64,000 bases of DNA from Acetobacter sacchari (GTDB lineage: Bacteria; Pseudomonadota; Alphaproteobacteria; Acetobacterales; Acetobacteraceae). The stretch covers positions 1 to 64,000 of the forward strand of contig NZ_JAFVMF010000015.1 in the NCBI RefSeq assembly GCF_017377715.1, written 5' to 3'. Shown here piece by piece: positions 53,994 to 62,584 of this stretch; position 1 is the first letter of the stretch; the number at the start of each line of letters is the position of its first letter. The translations under genes and the position numbers were made by a program. The notes below the pieces were generated by a model. It saw only the letters and a program-made list of their open reading frames with translations, did no database searches and was not told the origin of the DNA.

Positions 53994-54986
53994 ATGACGA
54001 AAAACGAGAGAACATGCGCCCCTGTCCCGACCGGGCATGCTGCGCAAACCCGACAGTTCAAACAGGGGCTGCTTGACGGTTGCGGCTCGAAGGGGATCGA
54101 CGTCGCCTCCCGGCCGACCGAACGCGTCGATCTTGTCCGCCGCGCGACCCTTTTCGTGGGCCTCGCCCCTCTGGTCCCGGCAGCGACCTTCGCGCGATCG
54201 CACTCCCACGCCCATACATTAAGCGCGCCGCATTCATCTCCCACGCATACCGCCCCCCTGCATGCGCCTGCGGTGATCCGGAAAGCCGCCGCCCCCCTTC
54301 CGCTCGTCATGCTCGATCCGGGTCATGGCGGAAAAGACCCGGGCGCCATTGGATATTCAGGCACCTTCGAAAAACACGTCGCTGAAGCGGCCGCCAATGA
54401 GCTTGAGCGGCAATTGCTCGCCACGGGCCGCTATCGCGTGGCGATGACGCGGACCGGCGACCGTTTCATTCCCCTCGAAGGGCGCGTCGATATGGCGCAG
54501 GCGCACAAGGCGGAACTGTTCATCTCCATGCACGCCGACGCTCTGCACGACGCTTCCGTCCGGGGCGCCAGCGTCTACACCCTGTCCAGCAACGCCTCCG
54601 ACAGCCAGACCGCGACCATCGCGCAGAGCGAAAACAGCGCGGACCTGTTCGGCGGACCGCATGTCCACGCGACGTCGCCCGCCGTGCAGCAGATTCTGGC
54701 GAGCCTTGTTTCAGAAGAGACAAGACGCGGATCGGCGCATATGGCCAGTTCCGTCGTCTCTTCCCTGTCGTCCCGCCTGACGATGCTCAGCAATCCGCAC
54801 CGACATGCGGCCTTCGTTGTCCTGAAGGCGGCGGACATCCCGTCCGTGCTTGTCGAGATGGGCTTCATGTCCAACCGCATGGATGAAGCCGCCCTGCGCG
54901 CCGCCGGACACCGCGCCATGGTCGCAGGAGCGATGCGCGACGCCGTCGATCGCTATTTCATGTCGGCGGGCGTTGGCGTCGGCTGA
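53994..54986 (+). CDS. amiC: N-acetylmuramoyl-L-alanine amidase (AmiC type)
   Basis: 330 residues. A long N-terminal leader includes VRRATLFVGLAPLVPA (about 49-64), which looks like an export signal with a twin arginine. The amidase_3 domain (about 103-325) has the zinc ligands in LDPGHGGKDPG (His), FEKHVAEAAANEL (Glu) and ISMHADAL (His), plus the catalytic Glu in VLVEMGFMSN near 289. It cleaves the bond between muramic acid and the stem peptide during cell separation. Divergent from rne, an arrangement often seen in alphaproteobacteria. Confidence 0.9.
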   Translation: MTKNERTCAPVPTGHAAQTRQFKQGLLDGCGSKGIDVASRPTERVDLVRRATLFVGLAPLVPAATFARSHSHAHTLSAPHSSPTHTAPLHAPAVIRKAAAPLPLVMLDPGHGGKDPGAIGYSGTFEKHVAEAAANELERQLLATGRYRVAMTRTGDRFIPLEGRVDMAQAHKAELFISMHADALHDASVRGASVYTLSSNASDSQTATIAQSENSADLFGGPHVHATSPAVQQILASLVSEETRRGSAHMASSVVSSLSSRLTMLSNPHRHAAFVVLKAADIPSVLVEMGFMSNRMDEAALRAAGHRAMVAGAMRDAVDRYFMSAGVGVG

Positions 54987-55070
54987 ACGCCACGCCTCCT
55001 GACTCCCTACGGCATGGGGCCGTCCGCGGGCTTATGCGTCGCGGACGCCTTCGACGCGACCGAACGCCCA

Positions 55071-55613
55071 TCATTCTCCCGTGGCCCTTCGAACGGCAGG
55101 ACAGGCGTTATCGACGACCCAACTCGCAATCCCACCAACATCGCTCAGCCTGAATGTCACGAGAGCGGGCGGCAGGTCGGCCAGGTCGCAAGCGTCACCA
55201 AGAGCGACGGCGCGCACAGCAGGACGTTCGGGCCATAGCGGCGGCTTGCTGACTTCCCGACGCCACACCTCCAGAGCGACTGGTAAACGGGCGCCGAACC
55301 CTTCGACCAGAATGATGTCCACCGGTTCCATGCGCCCCACCAGACTGTCGATGTCCGGCTCTTCCTGCGTCGACTGCTGCTCATGCATCAACGCCCAGCG
55401 TGAGCCCGTCGCCAGCATGATCTCACGCGCGCCCGCTTCCCTGTGACGAAAACTGTCCTTTCCCGGCCGATCGAGATCGAAGCCGTGATGGGCGTGCTTG
55501 ATCGTCGACACGGTCTTTCCCAAGGCGGCCAGCGCCGGAATCAGTCGCTCGATCAGCGTGGTTTTTCCCATTCCGCTTCGTCCGGCGATTCCCATCAGCA
55601 ATGGAGGCTTCAT
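55071..55613 (-). CDS. mobB: Molybdopterin-guanine dinucleotide biosynthesis protein MobB
   Basis: 180 residues, GTP-binding adaptor in the last step of molybdenum cofactor synthesis. Walker A GIAGRSGMGKTTLIERLIPA near 9-28, then VSTIKHAHHGFDLDRPGKDS near 35-54, RHREAGAREIMLATG and DIILVEGFG near 99-107, all typical of MobB. It is divergent from mobA-fdhD, whose products complete the same pathway. Confidence 0.92.
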   Translation of the reverse strand: MKPPLLMGIAGRSGMGKTTLIERLIPALAALGKTVSTIKHAHHGFDLDRPGKDSFRHREAGAREIMLATGSRWALMHEQQSTQEEPDIDSLVGRMEPVDIILVEGFGARLPVALEVWRREVSKPPLWPERPAVRAVALGDACDLADLPPALVTFRLSDVGGIASWVVDNACPAVRRATGE

Positions 55614-55783
55614 CCGTTACACCGTCCTTCTCACGCCATGCGCTCGCCCGGCAGGGCTGCGTAATCGCAGTGCAGCGCGTATGCTATTTCAGGAACGGGC
55701 CTGTGGCCGCAAGGGCCGCCACTGCTCACGGAGGCGATCATAAAGCAATGCGCGAACTTCCTGCACGCATCCGGGAGGACGAC

Positions 55784-56437
55784 GTGAGCGACGACCGCCG
55801 CCATGCCGCGCTTATTCTTGCTGGCGGCGAAGCGCGGCGTTTGAATGGCGTCGACAAGGCCAGCCTGGATCTCGGTGGCGCGACGCCCCTGTCCCTGCTC
55901 GTCGCCGCCTTGCAGGACGCCTGCGACGCCATCGCGATCAGCACGAACACGCGGAACCCGGCGTCGGCGGCCCTTGAAAAGCCCATGCTCGCCGACCCCA
56001 TCCCCGGCGTCGGCCCTCTTGGAGGCGTGCTTGCCGGACTTGAATGGGCGCACCGCGAAGGCTTCGCCAGGCTTCTGACCGTACCAGGCGACACGCCCTT
56101 CATCCCGTCCAATCTAACCGAGAAACTGACTGCGCCGCTCTCCGTAGCGTCATCAGGCGGGCGAACGCACCCACTGGTCGCCTGCTGGCCGACAGCAGCC
56201 GCGCCAAAACTTCGGCGGTGGATCGAGGAGCGCATGGCGGACGCCCGCCCGACCGAAGGAAAATCGGCTGCGTGGCGGGTCCGTGATTTTATGGAAACTC
56301 TTGGCGTCTGGCGGGTTGTTGAGTTTCCTGTCGAGAACGGCGACCCTTTCTTCAACATCAACACCCCGCATGATCTGGCCATGGCGCGCACGCGCCAAAA
56401 GGCGTCATGCGTCGATACGAAAAATATCCGGCCATGA
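55784..56437 (+). CDS. mobA: Molybdenum cofactor nucleotidyltransferase MobA
   Basis: 217 residues from the GTG at 55784, which has GGGAGG five bases upstream; an ATG at 55748 would add 12 residues. The nucleotide-binding loop LILAGGEARRLNGVDKASLD follows within the first 30 residues, then PMLADPIPGVGPLGGVLAGL near 66-85, TVPGDTPFIP near 98-107 and FFNINTPHDLAMA near 188-200. It attaches GMP (or CMP in the MocA branch) to molybdopterin. Its 3' end overlaps fdhD. Confidence 0.9.
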   Translation: MSDDRRHAALILAGGEARRLNGVDKASLDLGGATPLSLLVAALQDACDAIAISTNTRNPASAALEKPMLADPIPGVGPLGGVLAGLEWAHREGFARLLTVPGDTPFIPSNLTEKLTAPLSVASSGGRTHPLVACWPTAAAPKLRRWIEERMADARPTEGKSAAWRVRDFMETLGVWRVVEFPVENGDPFFNINTPHDLAMARTRQKASCVDTKNIRP

Positions 56438-57255
56438 CGAATTCTTCCCAGACTTCTTACGATCCTGCGTTCTGGAGAACTGTCGCCCGACTGGGGGACG
56501 GCTCACACGACGCGCGCAGACTGGCGATAGCGGACGAGACGCCGCTGTCGCTGATTTACAGCAGCGTCCCTTACTCGGTTATGATGGTGACGCCCTGCGA
56601 CATCGAAGATTTCATTATCGGTTTCTCGCTAACCGAGGGATTGGTTTCAGCGCCTGACGAAATCGCTTCGATACAAATTCGCGACGGCGTGGACGGTCTT
56701 ATCGCTGAAATCGCGACATCGGGCGCGGCGATGAAAACCGTGCTCGCGCGCCGCAGGAGCATGCCGGTTCGAAGCAGTTGCGGCGTCTGCGGCGCCGAAG
56801 ATACGGACGCGCTCATGCGTCCGCTGCGCCCCGTCACCTCTCCCGCACTGAGGGCTGCAGCAGTCGCACGAACGCTTGCTGAGCTACGCGGCAGGCAGAT
56901 TCTTAACAGAGACGTTCATATGCTGCACGCTGCGGCCTGGTCGACTCTCGATGGCGATATCGTTCTCGTGCGGGAGGATGTTGGGCGGCACAATGCGCTC
57001 GACAAGCTGATCGGGGCGACGTCGAGGAAAAATCTTGATATGTTAGATGGATTTTGCACGATAAGCAGCCGCTGCTCGTTCGATATGGTGCAGAAATCGG
57101 TCGCTGCGGGGATTGGCGCGCTGGTCGCCGTGTCCGCGCCAACGGAGCGAGCCGTGAAACTGGCCGAGCAGGCCGGTCAAACGCTGGCGGCGCTGGCGCG
57201 CGGCGACGACGCGTGGGTGTTCACGTCGCCCGACCGGAAAAATCCCGGCGTTTAA
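56407..57255 (+). CDS. fdhD: Formate dehydrogenase accessory sulfurtransferase FdhD
   Basis: 282 residues from the ATG at 56407, which has AAAAGG upstream and overlaps mobA by 31 bp; the ATG at 56434 (four-base overlap with mobA) is the alternative. PLSLIYSSVPYSVMMVTPCD near 48-67, DFIIGFSLTEGLV near 69-81, the sulfur-carrying Cys pair in SCGVCG near 121-126, HAAAWSTLDGDIVLVREDVG near 174-193 and HNALDKLIG. FdhD passes sulfur from IscS to the bis-MGD cofactor of formate dehydrogenase. A formate dehydrogenase itself is not in the window. Confidence 0.93.
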   Translation: MRRYEKYPAMTNSSQTSYDPAFWRTVARLGDGSHDARRLAIADETPLSLIYSSVPYSVMMVTPCDIEDFIIGFSLTEGLVSAPDEIASIQIRDGVDGLIAEIATSGAAMKTVLARRRSMPVRSSCGVCGAEDTDALMRPLRPVTSPALRAAAVARTLAELRGRQILNRDVHMLHAAAWSTLDGDIVLVREDVGRHNALDKLIGATSRKNLDMLDGFCTISSRCSFDMVQKSVAAGIGALVAVSAPTERAVKLAEQAGQTLAALARGDDAWVFTSPDRKNPGV

Positions 57256-57440
57256 AGCGCCACCCGATTAGAGAGAAGCCTCCGGCGGGATCACGATGCT
57301 CGCCAGGACAACAAGCTGGAGCCTCGTCCGTGAATCGGCGCAAACAGTTAAGGCTCCAATACGTCATTCGATCAAAAAATCGTCTGATCAGATAGAAATA
57401 TCCGCGCAAGCCGGGCACTGGTCCGCGAATGGATCACGCC

Positions 57441-59168
57441 CTACAGCATCGGCGCGTCGGCGCCGGTCAATTCACGGCGAATGATCTTCATCGGCACCAA
57501 CCCGGAAGATAACAACCCGTCATGAAACTTCTGCAAAGAGAATGAGGCTCCGTCCCGCTTCCGCATATCCTCACGCAGATGCAGGATCATCAACTTTCCC
57601 AGCAGATACGAGTAATATCCGGGATCGGCAGTACCACGACGCGCTTCCTTGTACGCCATGACGGACGACTGATAGCACTCGCGCTGCATCATTCCGGTCG
57701 CGTCCTTCAGAGACATTCCCTGCGTATGCATACCAAAAGCCGCAAGGAAACGGCAGTCGCGAAGAAGAGCGTCCTGCAACTGCGCCAGATGCAGCCTGGC
57801 GTCCTGAGCGTGAAAACCCTGCTCCACCATCATCTGCTCGGTGTAATGTGCCCATCCCTCCGTCGTGGAATAGGACTGCGCCCCTTTCCGCGTCAGGGTC
57901 CAGTCCGGGTTGGCGCGCAGATACAGACCCTGCACGAAATGTCCGGGCATCGCTTCATGAACAGTGATGTTCAGGAGTGAAGGCGTATTGAAATCCTCCA
58001 GGGACTCCTCAGCCTTCTTCGCATCCAGCTTCGGGTCGATGGGCGTCACGTAGTAAAACGACGTCGTCGCCTTCATCTCGAAAGCACCCGGCCAATCCGT
58101 CGCGGCGGTGATCAGGGAACGCTGGAAGCTCGGCGTGTCCATCACGACCGGCAAGGTCGCGTTGGGCAACGTCACGATACGATGCGTCGTCACGAAACTT
58201 TGCGCGTCCTTCAACTGATCGCGCACCAGCTGGTTGAGCGCATCAGCCGCGACGTGATCCTTGCGGATTTCGGCGAGCGCGTTTTTCGGGTGGGATGGAT
58301 CGACCTCTCGCTCGGCCTGATGGAACGCGACCTGATCCCGCTTCAGTTGCGCGCGGCCCGCAGCGATCACTGTATCGAGCGGAGCATCCACCATATCCGC
58401 CGCCAGCATCGCCTTCATCGTATCGGCGCCAAGCGCGAAACCGCCGGACGGCTTGATGCTTTCGAGCTTCGTTCCAAACGTATGCAGAGCGTCAAGCACG
58501 CTGGCGGTGCTGGCCCGTAATTGCGCCTGCAACGCAGGGTCCTTCACCTCGGCGAAAGCTTCGGGCACGTTGTCTTTTACGAAAGACACTGCTCCGGCGA
58601 GATTTTCTTTGGAAATTTCGATGAAAATCGCGGGAACCTGTGTAAGTTGGCTCTCGCCTGTCGCCAGCATCGCTGGGATTAGCTTCTCCCGCGCTATGAC
58701 GTTCTTCATGCGATCAGAAAGCGGCGCGAAGTCCCGATCAATCAGGCTGTAGAGCGCGTTGGTCGCAAGCGAGACATAGCTGTCGGGATTATGCGCATAA
58801 GGCTGGAGACGCTCGTTCGAGAGTAACTCGCCATTGATCTCGGCGACAAGGACATCCCTGTCGTCCTGACGCCGCTGAGACAAGCCGGAGACGTCAAGCG
58901 CGGTCAGCGCATCCTTCTCGCGGTGCAGGCGCGCCGTCTGCGCGGCGGTCGCGGCGACGGAGACGTCATCCAGTGCGCTATCGGCATTGTGGACGCCGAA
59001 CAGGGTCGAAGAAACCGGACTCGCCGCCCATTCGGCGTCAAAATGCGCTTTCTCGATTGCATCGAGTGTGGACGAGGCCGGCGGCGCGGCATGAGCGGCG
59101 ATACCGACCATTGAGACCGTCACGGCCAGAAAGATGCGCCGGACGGCGCGTGGTGCATGTATGTTCAT
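57441..59168 (-). CDS. DUF885-family secreted peptidase-like protein
   Basis: 575 residues from the ATG at 59168. A signal peptide covers about 1-25 (RRIFLAVTVSMVGIAAHAAPP). The rest is largely helical with the DUF885 hallmarks: a metal-binding HEAMPGHFVQG near 395-405, followed by STTEGWAHYTEQMMVEQGFH near 425-445 and RGTADPGYYSYLLGKLMIL near 520-538. The HExxxH-type site suggests a zinc carboxypeptidase-like enzyme in the periplasm; substrate unknown. Stands alone on the minus strand. Confidence 0.85.
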   Translation of the reverse strand: MNIHAPRAVRRIFLAVTVSMVGIAAHAAPPASSTLDAIEKAHFDAEWAASPVSSTLFGVHNADSALDDVSVAATAAQTARLHREKDALTALDVSGLSQRRQDDRDVLVAEINGELLSNERLQPYAHNPDSYVSLATNALYSLIDRDFAPLSDRMKNVIAREKLIPAMLATGESQLTQVPAIFIEISKENLAGAVSFVKDNVPEAFAEVKDPALQAQLRASTASVLDALHTFGTKLESIKPSGGFALGADTMKAMLAADMVDAPLDTVIAAGRAQLKRDQVAFHQAEREVDPSHPKNALAEIRKDHVAADALNQLVRDQLKDAQSFVTTHRIVTLPNATLPVVMDTPSFQRSLITAATDWPGAFEMKATTSFYYVTPIDPKLDAKKAEESLEDFNTPSLLNITVHEAMPGHFVQGLYLRANPDWTLTRKGAQSYSTTEGWAHYTEQMMVEQGFHAQDARLHLAQLQDALLRDCRFLAAFGMHTQGMSLKDATGMMQRECYQSSVMAYKEARRGTADPGYYSYLLGKLMILHLREDMRKRDGASFSLQKFHDGLLSSGLVPMKIIRRELTGADAPML

Positions 59169-59489
59169 GGCGGCACGATATCCGGGGCGCAACTCTGTGC
59201 AAAGCGTGCGTCAGGCTTCAGGAGGCGACGCACTCACCAATCGTCGCGCGCTTCGTATCTAAGTCACAACCGACGAAATTTTTTATCTGCACACAAATTG
59301 TTGCAACCAGATAGAAATGCCCTCTTTCGCGTGTCCGCCGTGTTGTGAGGCCTGTGCAGCCGATAGGCGAAACAGGCCTCACAACGCGGGCTCCAAGCTG
59401 ACGACGGCTTACGAAAAGAAGATGGGCCGCTTGCGCTCCTAAAGTCGACTACCCTAAAAGTCCAAGAACATAGGTGGAGAAGTAGTGGC
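59169..59489. other. Region upstream of the unknown gene, with long inverted repeat
   Basis: About 320 bp between the DUF885 gene and the rightward unknown gene. Its main feature is the inverted repeat at 59338-59389. Composition shifts from GC-rich to AT-richer near 59260. Otherwise nothing recognisable. Confidence 0.4.
59338..59389. repeat. 14- to 18-bp inverted repeat
   Basis: gttgtgaggcctgt (59342-59355) and acaggcctcacaac (59372-59385) are perfect reverse complements with a 16-base loop; four more pairs outside (one G-T wobble) extend the stem to 18 bp. It lies about 100 bp before the unknown gene. No T-run follows on the plus strand. Confidence 0.7.
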
Positions 59490-60338
59490 ATGTTCGATGA
59501 CTACCTAGTGGGAGATCTCATCCGTCCCAAACCAGTGCCAAAGGATAGTAGACCAAATTCTATGCTCCACAAACCTTGGTTTCTAAAGCGTAGGCCTGCC
59601 TTGGTCCTCAATCGTATTAATCATGGCAAGATTACCCCTCCGGTGGGAATAGTCGCCTATCGCCGAGAGAACAGGACCTGGGTTCAGAGCCGCATCATGA
59701 ACCTTACCATGTTCGATGTCGTCGCAAGGCCTGCCGCCAGCCCCATACTGAACCGCTTTCATCCTCACGAACCACCCACCCAGAACCGGCACATCAGTAT
59801 TATGCTACACAAGAAATGCGTCATTAGCTGGCAGTGGGCGAACGGTACTTCTGGAGTCGATCCCGACCACCCGATCATGTATGCGCCACTGCCAATGTCG
59901 CCCGCTCAGCTTGGGACCTATGTGCAAAACGCGCTATCGAAGTCATCATGCCATGAGCATATTCGTCGCGACGACTTCGAGGGGCGAGCAGAGTATATTA
60001 CCCAGCTCCGCGAGCGTGCAGTTGAAAGAAGTAAGGTCATTAAGTCGCAGCTAAAGGCTGAGCTTGGCGTTGATGTTGACACGTTAGGCGAAAGTCGCAG
60101 GTACACCAATATTCGTACGACCTTGGATTGTCTTCAACTCTCCAAGGCCAAGATGGCTGACAGGTGTGCGATGGATATCCACATCGGGTATGACGCATCG
60201 AACGAAGAACTCGGGCACGCCGTCTTCGAGATGTTCCACCGCCCCTATCTCAAGCAAGCCGCGTTTGACGCGCAATGGTCGTATCTGGTGCAGGTGACGC
60301 CCTATCTCGAGCCAGCCATCCTCGACGCGTGGTTTTAA
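59490..60338 (+). CDS. Unknown protein in an AT-richer segment
   Basis: 282 residues with GGTGGAGAAG before the ATG, so translation looks real. I do not recognise a family. No signal peptide or membrane segment is visible. The N-terminal part is Pro-rich and basic (residues 10-45, ending KRRPALVLNRINHGK), the middle has VISWQWANGTSGVDPDHP near 110-127, then a charged helical stretch (about 160-200, YITQLRERAVERSKVIKSQL), and the C-terminus is hydrophobic-aromatic. Base composition is lower in GC than its neighbours, suggesting transfer. It stands alone between a long inverted repeat and a repeat-bearing gap. Confidence 0.65.
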   Translation: MFDDYLVGDLIRPKPVPKDSRPNSMLHKPWFLKRRPALVLNRINHGKITPPVGIVAYRRENRTWVQSRIMNLTMFDVVARPAASPILNRFHPHEPPTQNRHISIMLHKKCVISWQWANGTSGVDPDHPIMYAPLPMSPAQLGTYVQNALSKSSCHEHIRRDDFEGRAEYITQLRERAVERSKVIKSQLKAELGVDVDTLGESRRYTNIRTTLDCLQLSKAKMADRCAMDIHIGYDASNEELGHAVFEMFHRPYLKQAAFDAQWSYLVQVTPYLEPAILDAWF

Positions 60339-60860
60339 TCATATTTCCCAAAGCGATTCGCCCTGAGACTATCGACAATCTGTGACCTTTTCGGCATATA
60401 TCACAAAACAGACACTCCGTTACACCAAAAAAAAAGACGTCACTTATCACTGACTTCTCGCGGTAAGGCGAGCCTGGCTTGCGGCCAAGTTTTGTGCCTG
60501 CGGGCTCAAGCCAAAGTGCGCCTCTTCATGAGAGTAATGACCTAAGGGCGTTGCGCAGCCGTAAGGCGGAGCGGAGCGGAGCGGAGCGGTGCCACGCGCG
60601 CACAGGCGCTCCAGGCAGGCGACGGCCCTGGCGTGCGAATCCCGCACAGCAGCACCTCGGACAGCACCCCAACCCGGCGCAGGTCTCGATCATCCATCAA
60701 CACCAGTCCCATGTCCGGCCTCCAGAACAGTACAACCTGAGCGACGACACACTAACGCCAAAGCCGACAGGAAGAACATTTCTATTCAGCCAAAGTAGGA
60801 CATTTCAATCCGGCGCTGACACAAATCAGGTCCGAGCGCGCTCCACTTTTGCACGTCGAT
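60339..60860. other. Gap with pentanucleotide repeat and a possible small frame
   Basis: About 520 bp between the unknown gene and the convergent DUF2721 gene. It holds the GCGGA repeat at 60566-60589. On the minus strand a 66-codon frame (60447-60647) reads through that repeat (product includes HYSHEEAHFGLSPQAQNLAA); I cannot say whether it is translated. The start of the gap has an A-run (60427-60434). Confidence 0.4.
60566..60589. repeat. Pentanucleotide tandem repeat (GCGGA)n
   Basis: Four complete GCGGA units followed by GCGG, 24 bases in total. Perfect short tandem repeats of this kind can change length by slippage. Five-base units shift a reading frame when the copy number changes. 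Confidence 0.8.
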
Positions 60861-61358
60861 TCACCCAGCTTTTCCGCTGCGCTTCACGCTTTTCGGCAAC
60901 GGCCCTTCACTCTTCAGACTGTTCCAGGAGAGCAGGCAATCGACAAGGAACGCGGCCAGCGCGGCCACGGTCGCAAGCAGGGCGGCGCCGAACATAAGCA
61001 CCAGCCACAGGGCGATAGACGCGTCGCGGACGCTGCCGAGAAACAGCACAAAAGCGGCGCCGCAAGTGGTCGCGCCTGCGAGGCCAGCGAACAGAATCGA
61101 CACGTCGAGCACGAACGTCCGTCGGCGGAGATGAAACAGGTGGCGGTGCAAACTCTGCCGGGCGTGCATGTCCACCTCGTCGTCCAGCAGGTCGGACGCC
61201 TTTTCGATATGATCGGCCACGCGTGCGGAGCGGGTGTTGAAAAGATTCAACAGGGTGCCGACGCCGGACAACATGAAAACCGGCGTCAGCGCGGTTTCAA
61301 TCAGATGGGCGACGTCGCCTGCTGAATCCGTGGCGAGCGAGGACAGGGGGAGAGGCAT
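60861..61358 (-). CDS. DUF2721-family membrane protein
   Basis: 165 residues from the ATG at 61358, preceded by a purine-rich site; a longer reading to 61439 adds unlikely sequence. The DUF2721 start HLIETALTPVFMLSGVGTLL near 17-36 with RSARVADHIEKASDL near 43-57 is clear. Two membrane segments follow near 80-105 and 115-140. Function of the family is unknown. A conserved Asn-Arg pattern (LFNTRSARVADHI) is present. Confidence 0.82.
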   Translation of the reverse strand: MPLPLSSLATDSAGDVAHLIETALTPVFMLSGVGTLLNLFNTRSARVADHIEKASDLLDDEVDMHARQSLHRHLFHLRRRTFVLDVSILFAGLAGATTCGAAFVLFLGSVRDASIALWLVLMFGAALLATVAALAAFLVDCLLSWNSLKSEGPLPKSVKRSGKAG

Positions 61359-61481
61359 CAGATCAGACACAGTTTGTTGCGATCCGGGCGTTCTACCCTT
61401 TTGATCGTCCAAGTTCAAAATTTCGTGCAAACCACGCATTGGCGCGACCGCGATAGTCGCGCCAATGCGTCGCCCCCAAAA

Positions 61482-62522
61482 TCACTCCCGGATGAGCACC
61501 CGGTCGGCCGCCGAGAGCCGATCTTTCGCCGTGCTCGCCTGATGCCAGTAGGGGTAAATCAGCGGCGGACGACTCGCCTCCTCCAGCTTCGTCGTCTCCT
61601 CCGCCGACAGATGAAGTTCCGCCGCCTTCAGGTTCGAAAGAAGTTGCTCCTCCGTTCGGGCGCCGATGACCAGAGACGTGACGCCGGGGCGCGCAACCGT
61701 CCATGCAAGAGCCACTTCGGCTGGTGAAACGCCACGCTCTTCCGCGATGGCGACCAGCACGTCCACGACGTCGAACAGACGCTCCTTGTCATGAACCGGG
61801 GGCTCGCCCCAGTTCTCCAGTTGGCGCCCCTGTGGCGTCGGTTGATCGCGGCGGTATTTGCCAGAGAGAAGACCGCCTGCGAGCGGGCTCCACACCTGTA
61901 CGCCGATTCCCTGATCCACGGCGATCGGCAAAAGTTCATACTCCGCGTCGCGCGCCTGCAACGAGTAATAAATCTGTTGCGCGGTAGGGGCGATCAGACG
62001 GTCACGCTCCGCGATGGACAGGGCTTTCATCAGATGCCAGCCGGAAAAATTGGAAACGCCCGCATAGCGGATCTTTCCTGCGCGACGCAGCGCATCCAGC
62101 GCCTCCAGCGTCTCATCCAGCGGCGTCAGGCCGTCCCATTCATGCAGGTAGTAAAGATCGATGTGGTCGCGATCCAGTCGCTTCAGACTGGCCTCGCACG
62201 CCGCGATCAGATGCTGGCGGGACAGGCCCGCGTCATTCTGGCCCGGCCCCATGCGAAAGCGCGCCTTCGTGGTGACGAGCGTCTCCTCCGTACGCCCCTT
62301 CAGGGCTTGACCGAGAATTTCCTCGGACGCGCCGGTGGAGTAGATGTCCGCCGTGTCGAACATCGTGATCCCGGCCTCGATGCAGAGATCGATCTGACGT
62401 TTCGCGCCCGCCAGATCGACATTGCCGGTCTTCGCGAAATTTCCGCGCCCGCCGAACGTCATCGTTCCCATCGTGAGCGCGGAAATACGCAGGCCCGAAC
62501 GGCCCAGTTGGCGATATTCCAT
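61482..62522 (-). CDS. Aldo/keto reductase
   Basis: 346 residues from the ATG at 62522, with AAGGAG upstream. TIM-barrel NADPH-dependent oxidoreductase. MEYRQLGRSGLRISALTMGT at the start, the catalytic Asp and Tyr in MFDTADIYSTGASEEILGQA near 50-69, Lys in TLVTTKARF near 80, His in DLYYLHEWDG near 123, and cofactor-binding SLVIGARTEEQLLSNLKAA near 295-313. Substrate cannot be told from sequence. It follows the FAH-family gene by 62 bp on the same strand. Confidence 0.92.
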   Translation of the reverse strand: MEYRQLGRSGLRISALTMGTMTFGGRGNFAKTGNVDLAGAKRQIDLCIEAGITMFDTADIYSTGASEEILGQALKGRTEETLVTTKARFRMGPGQNDAGLSRQHLIAACEASLKRLDRDHIDLYYLHEWDGLTPLDETLEALDALRRAGKIRYAGVSNFSGWHLMKALSIAERDRLIAPTAQQIYYSLQARDAEYELLPIAVDQGIGVQVWSPLAGGLLSGKYRRDQPTPQGRQLENWGEPPVHDKERLFDVVDVLVAIAEERGVSPAEVALAWTVARPGVTSLVIGARTEEQLLSNLKAAELHLSAEETTKLEEASRPPLIYPYWHQASTAKDRLSAADRVLIRE

Positions 62523-62584
62523 CGTCGTGCTCCTTTTTCTGTCGCGCGCGTGCGCCACGCAGGGATTACGAATGACTGCCGCTA

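Noticed and set aside
60615-60665. tRNA-like T-loop in the repeat-bearing gap (gtgcgaatcccgcac)
   Set aside because: The GTTC of a T-loop is absent and no acceptor, D or anticodon stems can be built around it.
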